The position numbers and the translations under genes are program-made. 64,000 nucleotides of DNA, taken from positions 62,001 to 126,000 of the forward strand of contig NZ_JAJUWT010000027.1 of the NCBI RefSeq assembly GCF_021390395.1. Direction: 5' to 3'. Source of the stretch: Saccharothrix sp. S26. Lineage in GTDB: Bacteria; Actinomycetota; Actinomycetes; Mycobacteriales; Pseudonocardiaceae. Position 1 is the first letter of the stretch; each line of letters begins with the position of its first letter. A model generated the notes under the pieces. It worked only from the letters and a program-made list of their open reading frames with translations. It was not told where the DNA came from and ran no database searches. Shown one piece after another: positions 42,366-52,943 of the stretch.

Positions 42366-43142
42366 TTACTCGTCTTCCAACGCCGTGAGCACCCAGGGCC
42401 CGTCGTCCGTGATCGCCACCGAGTGCTCCCAGTGCGCCGCCCGCGACCCGTCCGCCGTGACGACCGTCCACCCGTCGTCCAGCTCGACCGTGCGCTCGGT
42501 CCCCAACGTCAGCATCGGCTCGATCGCGATCGCCATGCCGACCTTCAACCGGGGCCCCTTGCCGGGCTTGCCGTGGTTGGGCAGGAACGGGTCCATGTGC
42601 ATCTTCGTGCCGATGCCGTGCCCGCCGTAGCCCTCGACGATGCCGTACTCGATCCCGTGCTCGTCACCCATCCGCACGGTCGCCGACTCGATCGCGAACG
42701 AGATGTCGCTCAACCGCCCACCGGGCACGGCCGCCTCGATGCCCGCGAGCATCGACACGCGCGTGGCCTCGGACAGCTTCAGCTCCGCGTCGGTCACCGA
42801 CCCCACCGGCAGGGTGATCGCCGAGTCGCCGTGCCACCCGTCCAGGATCGCGCCGCAGTCGATCGAGATCAGGTCACCCTCGGCCAGCACCTGCGTGCGG
42901 CTGGGGATGCCGTGGACCACCTGCTCGTTCACCGACGCGCAGATCGACGCCGGGAACCCGTGGTAGCCCTTGAACGACGGGATCGCGCCCGCGTCGCGGA
43001 TGTTCTGCTCGGCCAGCTCGTCCAGCTCGCCCGTGCTGACGCCCGCCTTCGCGTGCGACGCCAGCAGGGCGAGCGTGCGCGCCACGACCAGCCCGGCAGC
43101 CCTCATGGCTTCGAGCTGGCCGCGGCTCTTGATCTCGATCAT
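42366..43142 (-). CDS. map: Methionine aminopeptidase, type I
   Basis: 258 residues from the ATG at 43140-43142, which has GGGA six bases upstream. The longer frame to a GTG at 43205 overlaps the adk stop (GTGA) but has no ribosome site and adds residues not typical of the family. Metal ligands are in SIDCGAILDGWHGDSAI (two Asp), GYGGHGIGTKMH (His), AIEPML (Glu) and EHSVAI (Glu). It removes the initiator methionine. Order secY-adk-map is conserved. Confidence 0.95.
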   Translation of the reverse strand: MIEIKSRGQLEAMRAAGLVVARTLALLASHAKAGVSTGELDELAEQNIRDAGAIPSFKGYHGFPASICASVNEQVVHGIPSRTQVLAEGDLISIDCGAILDGWHGDSAITLPVGSVTDAELKLSEATRVSMLAGIEAAVPGGRLSDISFAIESATVRMGDEHGIEYGIVEGYGGHGIGTKMHMDPFLPNHGKPGKGPRLKVGMAIAIEPMLTLGTERTVELDDGWTVVTADGSRAAHWEHSVAITDDGPWVLTALEDE

Positions 43143-43201
43143 GCGATCCCGACCGGGAACGACCTGGACGACCCGACGCAGCGCATCGACAAGTCCACCG
43201 C

Positions 43202-43752
<551 letters not shown>

Positions 43753-43753
<1 letters not shown>

Positions 43754-45063
43754 TAGCGGAGGAACCCTTCGTAGTTGCGCTGCATGAGCTGGCTCTCGAT
43801 CTGCTTCACGGTGTCGAGGCCGACACCGACCATGATCAGCACCGCCGTGCCGCCGAACGGGAAGTTCTGGTTCTGGCCCTGACCGGTGAGGTCGAGGAAC
43901 AGGTTCGGCAGGATGGCGACGATGCCCAGGTAGAGCGAGCCCGGCAGCGTGATCCGCCCCAAGACGAAGCGGAGGTACTCGGCGGTGGGACGTCCCGGCC
44001 GGATGCCCGGGATGAACCCGCCGAACTTCTTCATCTCGTCGGCGCGCTCGTCCGGGTTGAACGTGATGCCGACGTAGAAGTAGGTGAAGAAGACGATCAG
44101 CAGGAAGTAGAGCGCGATGTGGACCGGGCTCGACTGGCTGACCAGGTGGGTGGCGACGAAGCTCTCCCACCAGTTGGGGGCGGAACCGTCGGTGGAGGCG
44201 GTCAGCCTGGAGATGAGGTCCGGCAGGTACAGCAGCGACGAGGCGAAGATGACCGGGATGACACCGGCCTGGTTCACCTTCAGCGGCAGGTAGGTCGACG
44301 TGCCGCCGTACATCCGGCGGCCGATCATGCGCTTGGCGTACTGGACCGGGATGCGGCGCTGGGCCTGCTCCACGTAGATGACGCTCGCGATGATCAGCAG
44401 GGCCGCGACGCAGACCAGGAAGAAGGTCAGGCCACCGCGGTCGAGGATGATCTTGCCCTCGATCGGGATGCGGGCCGCGATGCCGGTGAAGATCAGCAGC
44501 GACATGCCGTTGCCGATCCCCTTCTCGGTGATGATCTCACCGAGCCACATGATCACGCTCGTGCCGGCGGTCATGGTGACCACGAGGACGATCAGGTTGA
44601 AGATGCTCTCGTCGGGGATGACGGGCACGTCGCAGTTCTGGAACAGCTGGTCGCGCACGGCCAGGGCGATGATGCCCGTGGACTGCAGGACCGCCAGCGC
44701 GATGGTCAGGTAGCGGGTGTACTGGGTCAGCTTGCCCTGACCCGCCTGCCCTTCCTTCTTCAGCTGCTCGAACCGCGGGATCACGACGGTGAGCAACTGG
44801 ATGATGATGCTCGCCGTGATGTACGGCATGATGCCGAGCGCGAAGATCGACAAGTTCAGCAACGCGCCGCCGCTGAACAGGTTGATCAGGGAGTAGATCC
44901 CCTGCTGGTCCACCTGCTCGACGCACTGTTTGACGTTCTTGAAGGAGACGCCCGGCGCGGGCATGGTGGCGCCCAACCGGTACACCACGACGATCCCGAG
45001 TGTGAACAGGATCTTCTTGCGTAGGTCCGGCGTCGCGAGAGCCGAGCGGAATGCGCCGAGCAC
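43753..45063 (-). CDS. secY: SecY, channel subunit of the Sec translocase
   Basis: 436 residues with ten membrane helices, beginning VLGAFRSALATPDLRKKILFTLG. The GTG at 45061-45063 is preceded by GGAGG six bases upstream; the upstream in-frame ATGs would put that ribosome site inside the coding region. FGGFIPGIRPGRPTAEYL matches the ribosome-contacting cytoplasmic loop. It is preceded by a 253-base gap (45064-45316) that separates it from a LysE-type gene; a TAAAGT -10-like hexamer near 45228 has no matching -35. Confidence 0.97.
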
Positions 45064-45316
45064 GCGAACCTCCATCAGCGTTGCCGCCCCACTGGGGTCG
45101 GCATCCTGCGGTGCCGGCTGTGTTGCCGGCACAGTCTTGCGGACATGCCGTCGACCATCGCCGACGGTGGCGGAAGCGACGGATAGCCGCGACCGACCCG
45201 GAGGGCATCCGGGTTCAGCCCGCGACTTTAACAGTCGCCTGGCCGATCGCCGTAGTCAGTCTTCCCTCACACTTCGTACCCGATCGGCTACGGCCGCCGG
45301 CAAGCCCCCGAATGGA

Positions 45317-45913
45317 TCAAGTTCGACTGGTGGCCAGCAGGCCCGCCATGCCCAGCAGGACGGCCGCGGTGCCCCGGTCCAGCCTGGCCTTGGCCCGCCG
45401 GGTGAGCCCGGCCTTGCGGATGCCCGCGCCGAGCACCACGTACACGGTGCCGGCCAGCGCCTCGGCGGCCAGGTAGACCGCGCCGAGGGCGGCGAGCTGC
45501 AGCGGGATCGGGCCGCGGGCCGGGTCGACGAACTGCGGCACGAACGCGGTGAAGATCAGCAGCGCCTTGGGGTTGGTGATCGCCACCAGGAACTCCTTGC
45601 GCAGGGGCGTGCCCTTCCCGGCCGGGGTTTCGGCGCCGCCCCGCGCCACCAGGATCCGCACGGCCAGGTAGACCAGGTAGGCGACACCGGCCCACTTGAT
45701 CACGGTGAGCGCGGTCTGGCTCGCGGCCAGGATCGGCCCCAACCCGGCGACCACGGCCCCGACCATCAGGGAGAAGGCCGCAAGGCGGCCCAGGAGCGCC
45801 GTGGCGGCCCGCAACGGCCCGTGGTGGACCCCGTGGTGCATCCCGAGCAGGTTGTTGGCGCCAGGCGTCAGTGCGACGAGCACCGACGCGCCGAAGAAGA
45901 CCGCGAGCCACAT
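45317..45913 (-). CDS. LysE/RhtB-family amino-acid exporter
   Basis: 198 residues with about six hydrophobic helices. LTPGANNLLGMHHGVHHG near the N-terminus is the family's first-helix motif (usually PGPN), and FLVAITNPKALLIFTAFVPQFV is the signature middle segment. It exports an amino acid or similar small metabolite at the plasma membrane; the substrate cannot be told. It stands between rplO and secY in the same direction, where most bacteria have nothing, and is cut off from rplO by a terminator. Confidence 0.88.
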   Translation of the reverse strand: MWLAVFFGASVLVALTPGANNLLGMHHGVHHGPLRAATALLGRLAAFSLMVGAVVAGLGPILAASQTALTVIKWAGVAYLVYLAVRILVARGGAETPAGKGTPLRKEFLVAITNPKALLIFTAFVPQFVDPARGPIPLQLAALGAVYLAAEALAGTVYVVLGAGIRKAGLTRRAKARLDRGTAAVLLGMAGLLATSRT

Positions 45914-46110
45914 GCGAGCACGCTAACCGGCCCGCCAACCGCTTTTACGCCCTGCGCGAACGGCCGTCCCACCAGCCGCCCCGGCCGGCGGGACAGGCCG
46001 GCAACCGTCAAAAAGAGACCGTCTCACGTGCACGTCGGACCTGCCCACGAACCCAGACCGGAACGTCCCATCCGTGCAAATCACCCAAACCACCGTCACC
46101 CGGCCACGCG

Positions 46111-46143
46111 AACGGCCCCGGAGCGGGAGGCTCCGGGGCCGTT
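46111..46143 (-). terminator. Terminator after rplO
   Basis: Perfect 14 bp arms (46111-46124, 46130-46143) with loop GGGAG, 18 bases after the rplO stop. It ends the S10-spc transcript before the LysE gene. The core is repeated at 63239-63273. Confidence 0.8.
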
Positions 46144-46160
46144 CGGCAGTGCTTCGTGCG

Positions 46161-46604
46161 TCAGAGCACGGTGGTGGTGCCACCGGCGGCGGCGATCTTC
46201 TCGACCGCGCTGCCGGAGAACTTGTTCGCCACGACGTCGAGCTTGACGCCGTCCAGGTCACCCTCGCCGAGGACCTTCACGAGCTCGTTCTTGCGCACCA
46301 GGCCCGCGTGGACCAGCGCGTCCACGTCCACCCGACCACCCTCGGGGAACACCCGGGCGAGGTCGCCCACGTTCACCACCTGGTACTCGGTGCGGAACGG
46401 GTTGCGGAAGCCCTTCAGCTTCGGCAGGCGCATGTGCAGCGGCATCTGGCCACCCTCGAAGCGCGGCGAGACGTTCTTCCGCGCTCCGGTGCCCTTCGTG
46501 CCGCGACCGGCCGTCTTGCCCTTGGAGCCCTCACCGCGACCGACACGGGTCTTCGCGGTCTTGGCGCCGGGGGCCGGACGCAGGTCATGGATCTTGATGG
46601 TCAC
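46161..46604 (-). CDS. rplO: 50S ribosomal protein L15
   Basis: 147 residues beginning with a GTG (VTIKIHDLRPAPGAKTAKTR), with GRGEGSKGKTAGRGTKGTGAR, the Gly-rich RNA-binding stretch, and a conserved C-terminal VANKFSGSAVEKI. The start overlaps the rpmD stop (GTGA). It is the last gene of the S10-spc cluster here. Confidence 0.98.
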   Translation of the reverse strand: MTIKIHDLRPAPGAKTAKTRVGRGEGSKGKTAGRGTKGTGARKNVSPRFEGGQMPLHMRLPKLKGFRNPFRTEYQVVNVGDLARVFPEGGRVDVDALVHAGLVRKNELVKVLGEGDLDGVKLDVVANKFSGSAVEKIAAAGGTTTVL

Positions 46605-46786
46605 GACTGGACCTCCTCGACGACCACCAGGTGGCGCACGGCGTGGATGAGCCCGCGCACCTGCGGCGTGTCCTCCCGGACCACCGACTGGCGGATCTTG
46701 CGCAACCCCAGGGTCCGGAGGGACTCACGGTGGTTGTGCTTGGTACCGATGCTGCTCTTGACCTGGGTCACCTTGAGCTGCGCCAT
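46601..46786 (-). CDS. rpmD: 50S ribosomal protein L30
   Basis: 61 residues, MAQLKVTQVKSSIGTKHNHR through VREDTPQVRGLIHAV, the standard short bacterial L30. ATG at 46784-46786, two bases after the rpsE stop. Coupled to rplO by GTGA. Confidence 0.97.
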   Translation of the reverse strand: MAQLKVTQVKSSIGTKHNHRESLRTLGLRKIRQSVVREDTPQVRGLIHAVRHLVVVEEVQS

Positions 46787-46788
46787 GG

Positions 46789-47394
46789 TCACACCGCCCC
46801 TGCACGGGCACGGAGCATGCCGGCGGGGGCCACGTCCTCCAGGGGCAGACCGCGGCGAGCGGCCACCTCCTCGGGACGCTGCAGGCCCTTCAGGGCCGCC
46901 ACGGTCGCGTGCACGATGTTGATGGCGTTGTCCGAGCCCAGCGACTTGCTCAGCACGTCGTGGACGCCGGCGCACTCCAGCACCGCGCGGACCGCGCCAC
47001 CGGCGATGACACCGGTACCGGCCGACGCCGGGCGCAGCAGCACGACACCGGCCGCCTTCTCGCCCTGCACCGGGTGAGGGATCGTGCCCGCGATGCGGGG
47101 GACGCGGAAGAAGTTCTTCTTCGCCTCCTCCACACCCTTGGCGATCGCCGCCGGGACTTCCTTGGCCTTGCCGTAGCCGACACCGACCATGCCGTCACCG
47201 TCGCCGACCACGACCAGCGCGGTGAAGCTGAAGCGACGACCACCCTTCACGACCTTGGAGACGCGGTTGATCGCAACCACGCGCTCCAGGTGCGGGGTCT
47301 TCTCCTGGGCCGCGCCGCCGCGGCCGCCGTCACGACGGTCGCGACGCTCTCCGCGCTCGCCCCCGCCGCCTTCGCGACGCGTGCGTCCTGGCAT
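46789..47394 (-). CDS. rpsE: 30S ribosomal protein S5
   Basis: 201 residues. The first ~35 are an Arg/Gly-rich extension (REGGGGERGERRDRRDGGRGG), followed by the double-stranded RNA-binding domain (RVVAINRVSKVVKGGRRFSF) and the S5 C-terminal fold (RPASAGTGVIAGGAVR). S5 acts in decoding accuracy at the mRNA entry site. It follows rplR by 34 bases. Confidence 0.98.
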   Translation of the reverse strand: MPGRTRREGGGGERGERRDRRDGGRGGAAQEKTPHLERVVAINRVSKVVKGGRRFSFTALVVVGDGDGMVGVGYGKAKEVPAAIAKGVEEAKKNFFRVPRIAGTIPHPVQGEKAAGVVLLRPASAGTGVIAGGAVRAVLECAGVHDVLSKSLGSDNAINIVHATVAALKGLQRPEEVAARRGLPLEDVAPAGMLRARAGAV

Positions 47395-47428
47395 CAGGCG
47401 TCCCTCTCAATTCGGTTCATGTGCATTG

Positions 47429-47827
47429 TCAGAACTCCAGCCCCGCCTCACGGGCGGCATCGGCCAGAGCGGCGATCCGACCGTGGTAGGCGTTGCCGCC
47501 GCGGTCGAAGACCACCTTGGTGATCCCGGCGTCCTTGGCGCGGGCGGCGGCCAGCTGGCCGACCTTCGCCGCACGGGCCTTCTTGTCGCCGTCGATCGAC
47601 CGGACGTCCGCCTCCACGGAGGACGCCGCCGCCAGGGTGTGGCCGGCGAGGTCGTCGATGATCTGCACGGTGATGTGCTTCGACGACCGGTGCACCACCA
47701 GGCGCGGGCGCTCCGCGGTGCCGCTGACCTTCTTGCGGAGGCGGAAGTGACGGCGGGTCTTGGCGATGCGGCGAGTGGTCGAGATGTCCTTGCCCACCGG
47801 CTTGCGCTTCGTTGCAGTCTCGCTCAT
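47429..47827 (-). CDS. rplR: 50S ribosomal protein L18
   Basis: 132 residues; core RRIAKTRRHFRLRKKVSG, RPRLVVHRSSKHITVQIID and VFDRGGNAYHGRIAALADAA bind 5S rRNA. One base separates its start from the rplF stop, so translation is probably coupled. Confidence 0.98.
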   Translation of the reverse strand: MSETATKRKPVGKDISTTRRIAKTRRHFRLRKKVSGTAERPRLVVHRSSKHITVQIIDDLAGHTLAAASSVEADVRSIDGDKKARAAKVGQLAAARAKDAGITKVVFDRGGNAYHGRIAALADAAREAGLEF

Positions 47828-47828
47828 G

Positions 47829-48368
47829 TCACTTACCCGTCTTTCCGACCTTGCGGCGGATCTTCTCGCCCGCGTACCGCACGCCCTTGCCCTTGTACGG
47901 GTCGGGCTTGCGGAGCTTGCGGATGTTGGCGGCGACCTCGCCCACGAGCTGCTTGTCGATGCCGGACACGGAGAACCGGGTCGGGGTCTCCACCGCGAAG
48001 GTGATGCCCGCGGGGGCCTCCACCTTCACCGGGTGGCTGTAGCCCAGCGCGAACTCCAGGTCGGAGCCCTTGAGCGCCACGCGGTAACCGACGCCGTGGA
48101 TCTCCATCTTCTTCTCGTAGCCCTGGGTCACGCCCACGACCATGTTCTGCACCAGGGTGCGCGACAGGCCGTGCAGCGACCGGCTGCGACGCTCGTCGTT
48201 CGGGCGCTTCACCTCGAGGGTGCCGTCGTCGGCCTTCTCGATGATGATCGGCTCGGCGATGGTCAGCGACAGGGTGCCCTTGGGCCCCTTGACGCTCACA
48301 GCCTGGCCGTCGATGTTCACGTCGACCCCGGAGGGGACGGTGATCGGCAGTTTTCCGATGCGCGACAT
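47829..48368 (-). CDS. rplF: 50S ribosomal protein L6
   Basis: 179 residues of two L6 domains, starting MSRIGKLPITVPSGVDVNID and ending with the KGKGVRYAGEKIRRKVGKTGK motif that contacts the factor-binding region of 23S rRNA. It follows rpsH by 17 bases. Confidence 0.98.
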   Translation of the reverse strand: MSRIGKLPITVPSGVDVNIDGQAVSVKGPKGTLSLTIAEPIIIEKADDGTLEVKRPNDERRSRSLHGLSRTLVQNMVVGVTQGYEKKMEIHGVGYRVALKGSDLEFALGYSHPVKVEAPAGITFAVETPTRFSVSGIDKQLVGEVAANIRKLRKPDPYKGKGVRYAGEKIRRKVGKTGK

Positions 48369-48385
48369 TGCCTAGTCCCCCTTCC

Positions 48386-48784
48386 TCACCAGACGTAGGC
48401 GAGGACTTCTCCGCCCACGCCCGACTTGTTGGCCTGGCGGTCGGTCATCAGACCGCCAGAGGTCGAAATGATCGCGACGCCCAGACCGCCCAGCACCTTC
48501 GGCAGGTTGGTCGACTTCGCGTACACACGCAGACCGGGCTTCGACACGCGACGGAGGCCGGCGATGCTGCGCTCCCGGTTCGGGCCGTACTTCAGCTCGA
48601 TAACCAGGTTCTTGGCCACCTCGCCCTGCTCATCGCGGTAGCTCGCGATGTAGCCCTCGCGCTTGAGGATCTCGGCGATGTTGGCCTTCAACTTCGAGTG
48701 CGGCATCACGACCTTGTCGTGGTAAGCCGAGTTCGCGTTCCGCAGACGCGTCAACATGTCTGCGATCGGGTCGGTCATCGTCAT
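48386..48784 (-). CDS. rpsH: 30S ribosomal protein S8
   Basis: 132 residues, MTMTDPIADMLTRLRNANSA to the C-terminal STSGGLMTDRQANKSGVGGEVLAYVW. S8 binds the central domain of 16S rRNA and in enterobacteria represses the spc operon; whether that applies here is unknown. A 125-base spacer separates it from rpsZ, longer than the other gaps of the operon. Confidence 0.98.
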   Translation of the reverse strand: MTMTDPIADMLTRLRNANSAYHDKVVMPHSKLKANIAEILKREGYIASYRDEQGEVAKNLVIELKYGPNRERSIAGLRRVSKPGLRVYAKSTNLPKVLGGLGVAIISTSGGLMTDRQANKSGVGGEVLAYVW

Positions 48785-48909
48785 GGTGACCTGGTCAACC
48801 TTTCTCGCTGCGGTTCCCCAGCCAGGGTCCGAGCCGGCCTCGCGGCCGGCTGGTCGTGGACGGGCCTACAGCGAAGTGATGAGTCAAAAAACCTGCCGCC
48901 GAGCCGGAT

Positions 48910-49095
48910 CTACCAGCTGGACTTGTTCACACCGGGCAGCTCGCCCCGGTGCGCCATCTCGCGGAGGCAGATCCGGCACAGGCCGAACTTGCGGAACACC
49001 GAGTGCGGGCGACCGCAACGCTGGCAGCGGGTGTAACCCCGCACCTTGAACTTCGGCTTGGCCGCGGCCTTGTTGATCAGCGCCTTCTTGGCCAT
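48910..49095 (-). CDS. rpsZ: 30S ribosomal protein S14, zinc-binding short form
   Basis: 61 residues, MAKKALINKAAAKPKFKVRG, with CxxC pairs at C24/C27 and C40/C43 forming a zinc ribbon, so it is the C+ (type Z) S14. The zinc-free rpsN, if any, is not in the window. Starts two bases after the rplE stop. Confidence 0.97.
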   Translation of the reverse strand: MAKKALINKAAAKPKFKVRGYTRCQRCGRPHSVFRKFGLCRICLREMAHRGELPGVNKSSW

Positions 49096-49097
49096 GA

Positions 49098-49661
49098 TCA
49101 GTTCTCCTTGAACGGGAAGCCCAGGAGCTTCAGCAGCGCCCGGCCCTCTTCGTCGTTGGTCGCGGTCGTGACCACGGTGATGTCCATACCGCGGGGACGG
49201 TCGATGGCGTCCGGGTCGATCTCGTGGAACATCGACTGCTCGTTGAGGCCGAACGTGTAGTTGCCGTTGCCGTCGAACTGCTTGCCCGACAGGCCGCGGA
49301 AGTCGCGGATGCGCGGGAGCGCGATCGTCAGCAGGCGGTCCAGGAACTCCCACATGCGGTCGCCGCGCAGCGTGACGCGCGCGCCGATCGGCATGCCCTC
49401 GCGCAGCTTGAACTGCGCGATGGACTTGCGGGCCCGGCGGACCTCGGGACGCTGGCCGGTGATGATCGACAGGTCCTTGACGGCACCCTCGATCAGCTTG
49501 CCGTCGCGGGCGGCGTCACCGACACCCATGTTGACGACGACCTTCACCAGGCCCGGGATCTGCATGACGTTGGCGTACTCGAACTGCTCGCGCAGCGAGG
49601 CGACGATCTCCTCGCGGTAGCGGGTCTTCAGCCGCGGCATGGTCTTCTCAACGGTGGTCAT
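49098..49661 (-). CDS. rplE: 50S ribosomal protein L5
   Basis: 187 residues with MPRLKTRYREEIVASLREQF, KVVVNMGVGDA and FHEIDPDAIDRPRGMDITVVTTA. It binds 5S rRNA and contacts S13 in the B1b bridge. The ATG overlaps the rplX stop by one base. Confidence 0.98.
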   Translation of the reverse strand: MTTVEKTMPRLKTRYREEIVASLREQFEYANVMQIPGLVKVVVNMGVGDAARDGKLIEGAVKDLSIITGQRPEVRRARKSIAQFKLREGMPIGARVTLRGDRMWEFLDRLLTIALPRIRDFRGLSGKQFDGNGNYTFGLNEQSMFHEIDPDAIDRPRGMDITVVTTATNDEEGRALLKLLGFPFKEN

Positions 49662-49975
49662 CAGATGTCCTTCCCGTTACGACGGGAAATGCGGACCCGC
49701 TTGCCCTCGTCGTTCGTCCGGTAGCCCACACGGGTCGGCTTGCCGTCCGAGTCGACCACCATCACGTTGGACACGTGGATGGGAGCCTCCTGGGTCACGA
49801 TGCCGCCCGACTGCGCGCCGCGCTCGGTCTGCGTGATCCGGGTGTGCTTCTTCATGCGGTTGACGCCCTCGACCAGGACGCGGTTCTCAGCGGGGTAGGC
49901 CTGGATGACCTTGCCGCGAGCACCCTTGTCCTTGCCGGCGATAACCACGACGGTGTCGCCCTTCTTCACCTTCAT
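49661..49975 (-). CDS. rplX: 50S ribosomal protein L24
   Basis: 104 residues with the KOW motif KKGDTVVVIAGKDKGARGKVIQ at the N-terminus and VEGVNRMKKHTR. L24 is one of the two assembly initiators of the large subunit. Starts two bases after the rplN stop. Confidence 0.98.
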   Translation of the reverse strand: MKVKKGDTVVVIAGKDKGARGKVIQAYPAENRVLVEGVNRMKKHTRITQTERGAQSGGIVTQEAPIHVSNVMVVDSDGKPTRVGYRTNDEGKRVRISRRNGKDI

Positions 49976-49977
49976 GG

Positions 49978-50346
49978 TCAGAGCACCTCCGGCGCCAACG
50001 AGATGATCTTCATGAACTTCTTGTCGCGCAGCTCACGACCGACCGGGCCGAAGATGCGGGTGCCCCGCGGCTCGTTGTCGTTCTTGATGAGCACCGCGGC
50101 GTTCTCGTCGAACCGGATGTAAGAGCCGTCGGGACGGCGCTTCTCCTTGACGGTGCGGACGATGACCGCCTTGACGACGTCGCCCTTCTTGACGCCGGCA
50201 CCCGGGATGGCCTGCTTCACCGTCGCGACGATGATGTCCCCGATGCCCGCGTAGCGGCGGCCCGAGCCACCGAGAACACGGATGCAGAGGATTTCCTTCG
50301 CACCGGTGTTGTCGGCGACGCGCAGCCGCGACTCCTGCTGGATCAC
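49978..50346 (-). CDS. rplN: 50S ribosomal protein L14
   Basis: 122 residues, MIQQESRLRVADNTGAKEI to GPVGRELRDKKFMKIISLAPEVL. GTG start with AAGGAG upstream. L14 lies at the subunit interface. It is 78 bases after rpsQ, the longest gap in this part and the usual border between the S10 and spc parts of the cluster. Confidence 0.98.
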   Translation of the reverse strand: MIQQESRLRVADNTGAKEILCIRVLGGSGRRYAGIGDIIVATVKQAIPGAGVKKGDVVKAVIVRTVKEKRRPDGSYIRFDENAAVLIKNDNEPRGTRIFGPVGRELRDKKFMKIISLAPEVL

Positions 50347-50424
50347 TTACCTGCTCCTTGACCATTCCTGGCCCGCCAGATTTCCGACCTGACGGGCTCG
50401 GTCGGCTGTGCCCGTTCTGTGGGC

Positions 50425-50706
50425 TTACTTGGCCTTCTCGAGGATCTCGACGAGGCGCCAGCGCTTGGTGGCCGACAGCGGCCGCGTCTCCATCAGCAGG
50501 ACGCGGTCGCCGATGCCGGCGGTGTTCTGCTCGTCGTGCGCCTTCACCTTGGTGGTGGAGCGCATGACCTTCGAGTACCGGCGGTGCTTCGTGCGGTCCT
50601 CGACCGCCACCACGATCGTCTTGTCCATCTTGTCGGACACGACGTAGCCCTCGCGGACCTTGCGGTCGTTGCGAACCTCGGTAGTCACTTCGTTGTTCTC
50701 GCTCAT
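50425..50706 (-). CDS. rpsQ: 30S ribosomal protein S17
   Basis: 93 residues with REGYVVSDKMDKTIVVAVED, the OB-fold core that binds helix 11 of 16S rRNA. An ATGA overlap couples it to rpmC. Confidence 0.98.
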   Translation of the reverse strand: MSENNEVTTEVRNDRKVREGYVVSDKMDKTIVVAVEDRTKHRRYSKVMRSTTKVKAHDEQNTAGIGDRVLLMETRPLSATKRWRLVEILEKAK

Positions 50707-50951
50707 GCCGCACCCTCACCAGTGGAAACCGCGTCGGGAGAGGCCGAGAGGCCCAGCTCCCGTTCCCGCATCACGGTGTAGATCCGGGCGATCTCGTGCC
50801 GGACCGTGCGCAGGCGGCGGTTGTTGTCGAGCTGCCCGGTGGCCATCTGGAAGCGGAGGTTGAACAGCTCCTCCTTCGCCTCCTTCAGGCGCAGCACGAG
50901 CTCTTCCTCGGTGAGCTCACGCAGCTCGGAAGCGGTGGTACCCGCTGCCAT
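50703..50951 (-). CDS. rpmC: 50S ribosomal protein L29
   Basis: 82 residues: the three-helix L29 fold (ASELRELTEEELVLRLKEAK, ARIYTVMRERELG) with short extensions on both ends. It sits at the peptide tunnel exit beside L23. Overlaps rplP by one base and rpsQ by four. Confidence 0.97.
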   Translation of the reverse strand: MAAGTTASELRELTEEELVLRLKEAKEELFNLRFQMATGQLDNNRRLRTVRHEIARIYTVMRERELGLSASPDAVSTGEGAA

Positions 50952-51370
50952 CAGAACTCACCACCCTCACGCGTAACGATGCGGCACTTCATCGGGAGCT
51001 TGTGGATCGCGCGACGCAGCGCCTCGCGGGCCACAGCCTCGTTCGGGAAGCTCATCTCGAAGAGCACCCGACCCGGCTTGATGTTGGCCACCCACCACTC
51101 CGGCGAACCCTTACCGGAACCCATGCGGGTCTCGGCGGGCTTCTTGGTCAGCGGGCGGTCCGGGAAGATGTTGATCCAGACCTTGCCACCACGGCGGATG
51201 TGCCGGGTGATGGCGATACGAGCCGACTCGATCTGCCGGTTGGTCACGTAGGCGGGCTCCAGAGCCTGGATGCCGTACTCGCCGAAGGTGACCTTCGTGC
51301 CGCCCTTGGCAGCACCGGACCGTCCGGGGTGGTGCTGCTTGCGGTGCTTAACCCTGCGCGGGATGAGCAC
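50951..51370 (-). CDS. rplP: 50S ribosomal protein L16
   Basis: 139 residues, MLIPRRVKHRKQHHPGRSG, with RIAITRHIRRGGKVWINIFPD and the KGSPEWWVANIKPGRVLFE segment that helps position the A-site tRNA. GTG start at 51368-51370, three bases after the rpsC stop. Confidence 0.98.
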   Translation of the reverse strand: MLIPRRVKHRKQHHPGRSGAAKGGTKVTFGEYGIQALEPAYVTNRQIESARIAITRHIRRGGKVWINIFPDRPLTKKPAETRMGSGKGSPEWWVANIKPGRVLFEMSFPNEAVAREALRRAIHKLPMKCRIVTREGGEF

Positions 51371-51373
51371 GAC

Positions 51374-52191
<818 letters not shown>

Positions 52192-52192
<1 letters not shown>

Positions 52193-52608
52193 TACCGAGC
52201 CCCCTTCCTGTCAGCGCCGGCCTTCGCGCTGGTCTTCTTCGGACGGCTCTCCACCTCGACGGTGATGTGGCTCGTCCGCTTGCGGATCCGGTAGGCGCGG
52301 CCCTGGGCGCGCGGGCGGAACCGCTTGAGGGTCGGACCCTCGTCCACGTAGACCTTCGACACCCACAGGGTGTCGGGGTCGAGGGACAGGTTGTTCTCGG
52401 CGTTGGCCACGGCGCTCTGCAGCACCTTGCGGACCGGCTCAGATGCCGCCTGCGGCGCGAACTGGAGCACGGCCAGGGCCTCGCTGGCGCTACGACCCCT
52501 GATGAGCTCGACGACGCGACGCACCTTCATGGGCGTGTCACGGACGTAGCGAGCCCGAGCCACGGCGCGCGGGAACTCCGGCGCTTCGGCTTCGTTACGG
52601 GCGTTCAT
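52192..52608 (-). CDS. rplV: 50S ribosomal protein L22
   Basis: 138 residues: ARARYVRDTPMKVRRVVELI, the long hairpin tip FRPRAQGRAYRIRKRTSHI that lines the exit tunnel and affects macrolide response, and a 13-residue acidic N-terminal extension. No tip insertion or deletion is visible, so no sign of macrolide resistance here. Confidence 0.98.
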
Positions 52609-52643
52609 CGCTGCTTCCCCTTGCTCTTCCTCTAGTTCGTCGC

Positions 52644-52925
52644 CTAGCGACGGCGCGACTTCCGGTCGTCCTTGATGTGGCCCTTGAACGTGCGGGTCGG
52701 GGCGAACTCGCCGAGCTTGTGCCCGACCATCGCCTCCGTCACGAACACCGGCACGTGCTTGCGGCCGTCGTGCACCGCGATCGTGTGGCCCAACATGTCG
52801 GGGATGATCGTCGACCGGCGGGACCAGGTCTTGATGACGGTCTTCTTGCCCGACTCGTTGAGGACGTCCACCTTCTTGAGCAGGTGGTCGTCCACGAAGG
52901 GGCCCTTCTTAAGGCTGCGAGGCAT
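52644..52925 (-). CDS. rpsS: 30S ribosomal protein S19
   Basis: 93 residues, MPRSLKKGPFVDDHLLKKV and TWSRRSTIIPDMLGHTIAVHDGRKHVPV seen in order. It binds the head of the small subunit with S13. Starts 18 bases after the rplB stop. Confidence 0.98.
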   Translation of the reverse strand: MPRSLKKGPFVDDHLLKKVDVLNESGKKTVIKTWSRRSTIIPDMLGHTIAVHDGRKHVPVFVTEAMVGHKLGEFAPTRTFKGHIKDDRKSRRR

Positions 52926-52943
52926 CCTTCACTCCCTCCCTGC

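Noticed and set aside
41783..42388. Plus-strand frame of 201 residues in the gap between infA and map
   Set aside because: It is antisense to the two DUF1707 remnants, whose protein similarity on the minus strand is clear.
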